From Hermetia illucens (Eukaryota; Arthropoda; Insecta; Diptera; Stratiomyidae): DNA of 64,000 nt. The notes under the pieces are model-generated. The model was not told where the DNA came from. It was given only the letters and a program-made list of their open reading frames with translations, and searched no databases. The stretch lies in NCBI RefSeq assembly GCF_905115235.1, contig NC_051852.1, positions 119,116,027-119,180,026 on the forward strand. Reading direction: 5' to 3'. The number at the start of each line of letters is the position of its first letter. Within the stretch, counting starts at the first letter, position 1. The position numbers were made by a program, and so were the translations under genes. Positions 59,001 through 64,000 of the stretch are shown piece by piece.

Positions 59001-62000
59001 AATACCCATAAAGAAGCATAATGATCTGGGGCTGATATCAATTTTGTGTAAAATTTCCGAATCTAACCACATTTATTATAGATGTTGGTCCATTGATTCA
59101 AGTTGAAGTAGTTATGAGATCGTCAATGTATTGTGACGTTTTGGGAAAGCACATTTTATTACATGCTCACGATAAAATGGGACAACACTGGGTCTTCTCA
59201 CAGAATAGCGTTCCCAAGCACACGTCCAAGCTTGTTCAGAAGTAGCCAAATGACAACCAAGTTGCAAAATAACCTGGCCTTTTCAAAGTCCTGACTGAAC
59301 TCTTATGGAGCATCTTTGAGAAGAGTTATATTGACGTATTTGAGATCACAACTTTTCTAAAACAGCTGAACTAATGGCTGCTCTTCAAAAAATAGTTATT
59401 GTTGTAAAGTGCTTCTAAAACAAAAGTTTCCAAAGTTGTGAGGGGTTGGGAAAATGGCCACTTTAGTTTTTTAATCAAAAGTTTTTTTTTTATTTTAAAT
59501 TAACAGCAATCATATTTACTTTTAGAAGGATAAAATAAAACCCCAAATGTTTAAAAAAAACCTGAAATTAAAAATTTTACAAGGGTTTAATTGATTTTAA
59601 ATGAAACTTTCCCAAGTTTTGACCACTACTGTATATATCGGTATTTTCACCCTGCCATCAACGGCTCGCTGTTGAAACACAAGACCTGTCATATGAGCTC
59701 GAACTGACCGCCAAAGAGCATTTAACCAGATCACCATACCGTAGCTCTGATGTAGCCAAGACAACTTCACGTAATGTCGGGTTTATTTTAAATATTCATT
59801 TTGTCGTTTTCTTTTAGTCTAAGTTTAAAAGTTTAACAAGTCATGCCGCCAACAATTATCCAAGCAGCTCCACTATATCTCCACCAACAGTAGGTATAAA
59901 ATTGTCTTTTGAATGTACCTAATAAGAGAAGTGAAGCCGATAGGAGTCGTCATCTGAGGCGTGTGCTATCAGGGGAGCAAAACTTCTACCCCCCAAATTC
60001 ACAAAGAGTCGGCTCCGCGGGCTGACTGTCGTCCAATAGTCGGAAGTCTTTCTTGTTGCGCGGACGGCAGAAAATTTGAACAACCCCCTCGAGGATAGTG
60101 TCTTTATCCTTCGTATAAGTGAACTTATCGCCCACATCCAAAAGTATGTAACACCTGGGCATGGCTGACTACCAAAGCTAAATTTATGGTTGCGAACGAG
60201 GGTAACCGCGACGCACTGGAGTTCCTTTATTGCGAAACAGTACGGGAAGTATAGCGTAGCATGCTTCGTGACATAGGAGGCAGACATTACCGTGACTTAC
60301 AAAGGCTTTGTACTACAAAACAGGTTGACGTAAGTCTTTTGATGGTCCTGTGAGTACGTCAGGCCTCTCGTTCATGATGATGAACAGCTTAATGTTTTCA
60401 GTGACACTTGGAAGTAGAACACCATGGCGGGGAAGAATTTTTTTCCTCCTAATTCTTTTCGTTAAATATATTAGATAAGGTAATGATAAATACAGGCACA
60501 GCCCCAGTAATGCCAGCACATGTGGTCCTTTGAATCCCATTACGCTTGGTTCTACTTTTTGATCAGCGTCCACCACATGATAGAACCGTACGGTGGAATG
60601 GGACCAACGGCATCGAAGTAAAATCTCAAAGAAATTTGAAATACAAAGTATAGGCCTTCAAATTTAGATTTTGTCATCAATAGTTTTTCTTCTCGCTTTT
60701 GTAACGTCTTTTATACTATTTAGGCCGCAGAGCGTGAAGGCATTCAATAGACCATGTCGTCCTTTCTTAAACATTTCTACTTCGCTAATGTTTGACTCTG
60801 GATGTAGAGAAAGAAATAGATATCAACAAAAACAAGGTTTTTAGTCTGACAATTCATCGCAATTTTCCTCTTTGCATCAATGCAGAATATGATATCTATT
60901 TGGAAAGTGTTTATTTTGTCAACGGCGACATCGAACTTAATGTCGCTGGAAACATTAACGGTGCTAGGTGTGCTTCTATAGGGAAACACATGGGAAATGA
61001 GGACCAGGCTTTCAGCATGTCTAAGAATTTGTGTATGGGCCCGATACGCATAGAGATCACAAAGTGAAAGTGGCAGTAGAGAGACTACATATTAAGGAAG
61101 GGCGGCAAGTCCATTGCGGGCTATGTCATGCAAGGACATTCGTTATTCTTCCGTCATCCTAGAACTAAATGACGTAGAACAGTTGAGGAAGAATATATAT
61201 CACCCACAATTCAATGGAGTAATGGAACGTCGAAATAAAACTATGAAGACACCTATTGTGTTCCATGGTAATTGTCCTGAAGTTCCATCTTTGGTACTAC
61301 TAGAACACCGAACAGTACATCGCGAAAAGGTTGTTGCCAGCACGATGAAGTTTATACAGAGAGGAGGAAAACTCAACGGGGAACTAATTGTTTAAAATTG
61401 CTTTAACGAATTCCACTAACCTAAAATCCCTTAAAAATAATCCAGACTTTGCTTCAGCACACTAAAAAGTATTGTAAAATCTCATAAGGAGAAAGTGCAG
61501 AAGGTGAACTCGAGGAAGGATACAGAAATGTAATTGTGGCAATCTATGAAATCATATGACAAATTAACAGTATTTGCAACCAATAAACAAAAGGTAAAGG
61601 CCTAGACTAATAAACAACAAGGTAGAAGGGAGAAATAAAACGATGTCCAAGGACAATTGGCCTCACAATCTAGAACGAAGGAAGCGAAACTTCTTAAAGC
61701 ATCGCTCGTAAGAACACTTCAACTGATTTAAATGTAAAGCAAAAGACTCCTCTTATCGGGTTTGCACCATTATAGTAGTAATGTTCACCATAGTTAACTT
61801 CCAAATGCACATTGTGTAGTTGAAGAAGTGTTCCATTTTCTTTAAGTGCTTTCAGTATTTTCAAAATCGCGAGACTTTCCAATAATAAAGGAAAAATGCA
61901 TGAATACATACATTCTGTAAATTCAATTCAATTTCTTTCCAGGGCCTTATGCAGTCGGGGTGTTTTCTCTCAAATCAGTGCTTTCCGTACAGCCAACCAA

Positions 62001-62512
62001 TTCCCAGGCGTACGATGTATCACCATGAAAATCGTTCAGAAACCAGTGGAACCAGATGAGACTCCCGATGAAAGAAATATGCGTTTGAACCGTGAGCTGT
62101 CTCCACATTTATCCATCTACAAACCTCAACTGACCACCGTACTGTCCATCTCACACAGAATTACAGGTACAATAGCTTCTAATATCATTGAACATTGCAG
62201 TGGAAGACATCTGTCTCTTTTCCAGGTATGATGCTGACTGGATACGTCTCAGTTTTCGGATTGGGTGCTCTAGTCCTCCCGCACGATTTCTCGCATTACA
62301 TTACGATGATCGAAGGTCTTCAATTGAGCTCTGCTAGTTTAGTTGTTCTGAAAATGATTCTCGCCTTCCCTGCTTCCTACCACTTGTGCAACGGAGTTCG
62401 CCATTTGCTATGGGATTCGGGCAAAATGCTTAAGTTGAAAGAGGTCTACTCATCTGGCTATGCAATGCTCGGTGCATCTGTTGGCTTGACCGTTTTGCTT
62501 GCTCTTTTGTAA
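56048..62512 (+). CDS. SdhC: Succinate dehydrogenase cytochrome b560 subunit (SdhC)
   Basis: Membrane anchor of complex II in the mitochondrial inner membrane, helping to bind heme b and ubiquinone. Exons are 56048-56067 (MAMNFS plus two bases), 61943-62166 and 62226-62512, giving 176 residues (human 169). The junction AG|GGCC gives RALCSRGVFSQI. An Arg/Ser-rich, acid-poor N-terminus fits a mitochondrial presequence. RELSPHLSIYKPQLTTVLSI and SHRITG are the family quinone/heme entry motif. Three hydrophobic segments follow, with FPASYHLCNGVRHLLWDSGK carrying the conserved H, R, H and WD. Intron 1 is 5.9 kb and full of TEs; intron 2 is 59 bp. Confidence 0.94.
56068..57239. other. SdhC intron 1, 5' part
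   Basis: No recognisable gene or repeat. Confidence 0.4.
57240..57878 (+). mobile_element. LINE endonuclease fragment
   Basis: Plus-strand text includes VSDRIFSTRFRFKLKIIIVQ, YYIPTE and VIVMGDLNANIGSDN, the last with the GDLNA motif of apurinic-type LINE endonucleases (RTE-like). It is decayed and ends where the Tc1 element was inserted. Confidence 0.65.
57881..59631 (+). mobile_element. Tc1-like DNA transposon with nested LINE
   Basis: Inverted ends CAGTAGTGGTCAAAACTT and AAGTTTTGACCACTACTG are flanked by TA (57879-57880 and 59632-59633). Transposase remains read in the plus direction: HWVFSQNSVPKHTSKLVQK at about 59180, corresponding to the D-x-x-PKHTS motif of Tc1 transposases. Many stops. 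A LINE fragment at 58035-58640 lies inside, so the Tc1 is older than that LINE. Confidence 0.8.
58035..58640 (-). mobile_element. LINE 3' fragment nested in the Tc1 element
   Basis: Minus frames read [40 protein letters not shown] and FERRILRRIFGSLHEDG (58373-58594), then [20 protein letters not shown] and [20 protein letters not shown] (58076-58372). The 3' tail is a GATGAT repeat at 58035. A frame change lies near 58372. Same family as the copies at 15945 and 26341. Confidence 0.85.
59634..61129. other. SdhC intron 1, unassigned
   Basis: Short frames on both strands, none with a recognisable family. Confidence 0.35.
61130..61395 (+). mobile_element. Ty3/Gypsy integrase remnant (fossil)
   Basis: The translated text YHPQFNGVMERRNKTMKT followed by VLLEHRTVHRE matches the C-terminal half of a Gypsy integrase core. 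It is a small broken remnant; no other parts or LTRs are visible. Confidence 0.7.
61396..61942. other. SdhC intron 1, 3' end
   Basis: A+T-rich intron ending in TTTCTTTCCAG. No other feature seen. Confidence 0.5.
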
Positions 62513-62623
62513 AAAGAAGGGCAACTAAATGTTTTGTACAGTTTCTTTTTGTAAATTCGCAAAGCACATGTAAGTTATTTTTCGAATTTGTTTCTCAGCA
62601 GCAATAATTTCATTGGAATTTGA

Positions 62624-62629
62624 AATAAA
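62624..62629 (+). terminator. SdhC poly(A) signal
   Basis: AATAAA 112 nt after the stop codon. Confidence 0.65.
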
Positions 62630-62883
62630 GATCAGGTGTTCTCTTGTGTATTGATTTCACTGTATAAGATAACGAAATTGGAACAAGAATGTCGTGAATC
62701 GAATGAAAAATAAAGAAATTTATTAGAAAGAAGTCATCTTTTACTGTACATTTACTATATGTTAGTACGTATGTTGGTAAGCTTGATGAAAATGAAACAA
62801 TTTTAAGCAAGTTTTAGAATATTTGTATTGAAAAAGTTTCACGAAGACTGTCTTTTCGATGGTAAAACTGTACCAGCTGTTTT

Positions 62884-62926
62884 TAAGGTTTTGTGTAAAC
62901 ACAAAACCTTATTAAAATCGGTTTAC

Positions 62927-62962
<36 letters not shown>
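62884..62962 (-). repeat. Hairpin-ended repeat family, copy C (interrupted)
   Basis: A perfect hairpin (AAGGTTTTGTG / CACAAAACCTT around TAAA) is followed by ATTAAAATCGGTTTACTG and a TCTG run. The copy is cut at the TCTG run by the R1-type LINE; the remainder should lie to the right of the window. Confidence 0.75.
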
Positions 62963-62963
<1 letters not shown>

Positions 62964-64000
62964 TTTTTTTTTTTTTCGGCGTTGGAAGGTGGAAAGGTTC
63001 AAAACCTACTGCTGGCTCCTGCCACGCAGTTATGTGAGACTTCTACTCACTAAAACCACCTCCTTCTCATTCCACTCTCCCCACGGAACTCCTATCAAGT
63101 ATTGCATCGCGGGGCTGGATCAGCTTTTAACTGCGGCTCATTATGGTTCTCTCCCTTCCTTGTTTTCGTCGTAGTTCTTCCTGCCTAAGCTGTTGGTGAA
63201 TAGCTTGCAGTTCCCTTACAACCTGGTTCCAGGCATCCGTTGACTCCAGCATAAACTCCACAATGTTTTCGGGTGTTAAACGCCTGTCTGCGACCGCTTC
63301 CATTCTTGCTCGGTGCGCGGTGAACCTGGGGCAATCAAATATGACATGCTCCGCATTCTCAGCCACGTTACCACATCTTGGGCAGCATGGTGATTCGTCG
63401 TGACCAAATCGATGTAAATAGGCACGATAACCTCCATGTCCACTCAAGAATTGTGTTAACTCGTGGCTTAATTCCCCATGGTTTCGTTCAAACCATCTCC
63501 GAATATCCGGAATGATGCGGTATGTCCAACGACCAGTTTGGGACTCGTCCCATCGCTGTTGCCACCGTTCGATAGATTCCCACCGTGCCAGCTGCCGTCG
63601 AAATGCGCTAGACTCTCCAGCTGCATACGTTTTGTCATAGAGTCGCCGACTTTCCTTCGCCAAGATGTCTATGGGGAGCATCCCTGCTAGTACATATGCC
63701 GCTTCTCCTGATGTTGTCCGATATGCACTGCATACCCGGAGTGCACTTAATCGATATGCCATTCCCAATTTTCGGCAGTTCACTTTGTTATTCAGAGCAG
63801 TTGCCCAAACTGGAGCTGCGTAGAGTAGCACGGAGCTGACTACCCTGGAGAGCAGAAGACGTCGACTTTGTCTTGGCCCACCAATGTTCGGTAGTATCCT
63901 CGAGATCGTTGTAGCGATGGAAGACGCTTTAGTTGCGGCGTACTCAATGTGTCTTTTGAAGTTGAGTCTTCTGTCAATAATTACTCCCAAGTATTTGAGC
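62963..64000 (-). mobile_element. R1-clade LINE, 3' part, in a TCTG microsatellite
   Basis: The minus frame 63127-63990 is open and continues off the window: GVIIDRRLNFKRHIEYAATK, RVVSSVLLYAAPVWATAL, LRVCSAYRTTSGEAAYVLAG, FERNHGELSHELTQFLSGHG and the Cys/His cluster CCPRCGNVAENAEHVIFDCP. This is the end of an R1-type RT protein. The 3'UTR ends in a poly(A) tail (T run at 62963-62976 on plus) directly abutting (GACA)n. The long open frame suggests a recent insertion. Confidence 0.88.

Noticed and set aside
59919-60576. Minus-strand frames of 122 and 87 codons in the SdhC intron
   Set aside because: No conserved motif and no splice partners; probably decayed TE sequence.

Overview
The window looks like repeat-rich insect nuclear DNA, most likely from a non-drosophilid fly. 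It is A+T-rich, its short introns have canonical GT-AG ends, and it is crowded with non-LTR retrotransposons, Penelope-like elements, DNA transposons and a tRNA-derived SINE. The placement rests on gene content and TE style, not on a database match.

I can support five host genes. Their predicted splice junctions all close in frame. In order they are: the 3' part of an HRI-type eIF2alpha kinase (2-2046, +); oligoribonuclease REXO2 (18207-18840, +); RMND5, the RING E3 subunit of the CTLH/GID ubiquitin ligase (24709-42185, +); translation factor eIF2D (49627-55709, -); and SdhC, the membrane anchor of succinate dehydrogenase (56048-62512, +). eIF2D and SdhC diverge from a 338-bp interval. RMND5, eIF2D and SdhC all have introns of 4-7 kb filled with mobile elements.

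The most notable host feature is at the 3' end of RMND5. The last two coding exons, which encode the whole RING-like domain, occur twice in tandem, 1590 bp apart. Both copies have intact splice sites in the same phase, a stop codon, a related 3'UTR and their own poly(A) signal. The predicted domains match at 59 of 72 residues, with about 18 silent codon differences. The gene therefore appears able to make two E3 subunits with alternative RING ends.

Mobile elements by region: an RTE LINE with a snap-back 5' end (4.8-6.06 kb); a TTAA-flanked Kolobok-like transposon (7265-11265) interrupted by a nearly intact Penelope-like element with hammerhead ribozymes; a short G+C-rich retroposon (12.9-13.4 kb); LINE fragments (13.9-17.7 kb and 20.1-21.2 kb); a Kolobok deletion derivative (21.5-22.3 kb); a second Penelope copy (22.9-24.0 kb); a LINE 3' end, a TTAA MITE and an RTE copy inside RMND5 intron 1; an 0.8-kb hairpin-ended repeat family in three copies; SINEs; R1-clade LINEs (43-44.7 kb and the right window edge); an inverted pair of Penelope termini (47 kb); a broken Ty3/Gypsy fossil and a LINE inside the eIF2D intron; and a Tc1 element with a nested LINE inside the SdhC intron. 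I found no tRNA or rRNA genes and no CRISPR-like arrays.
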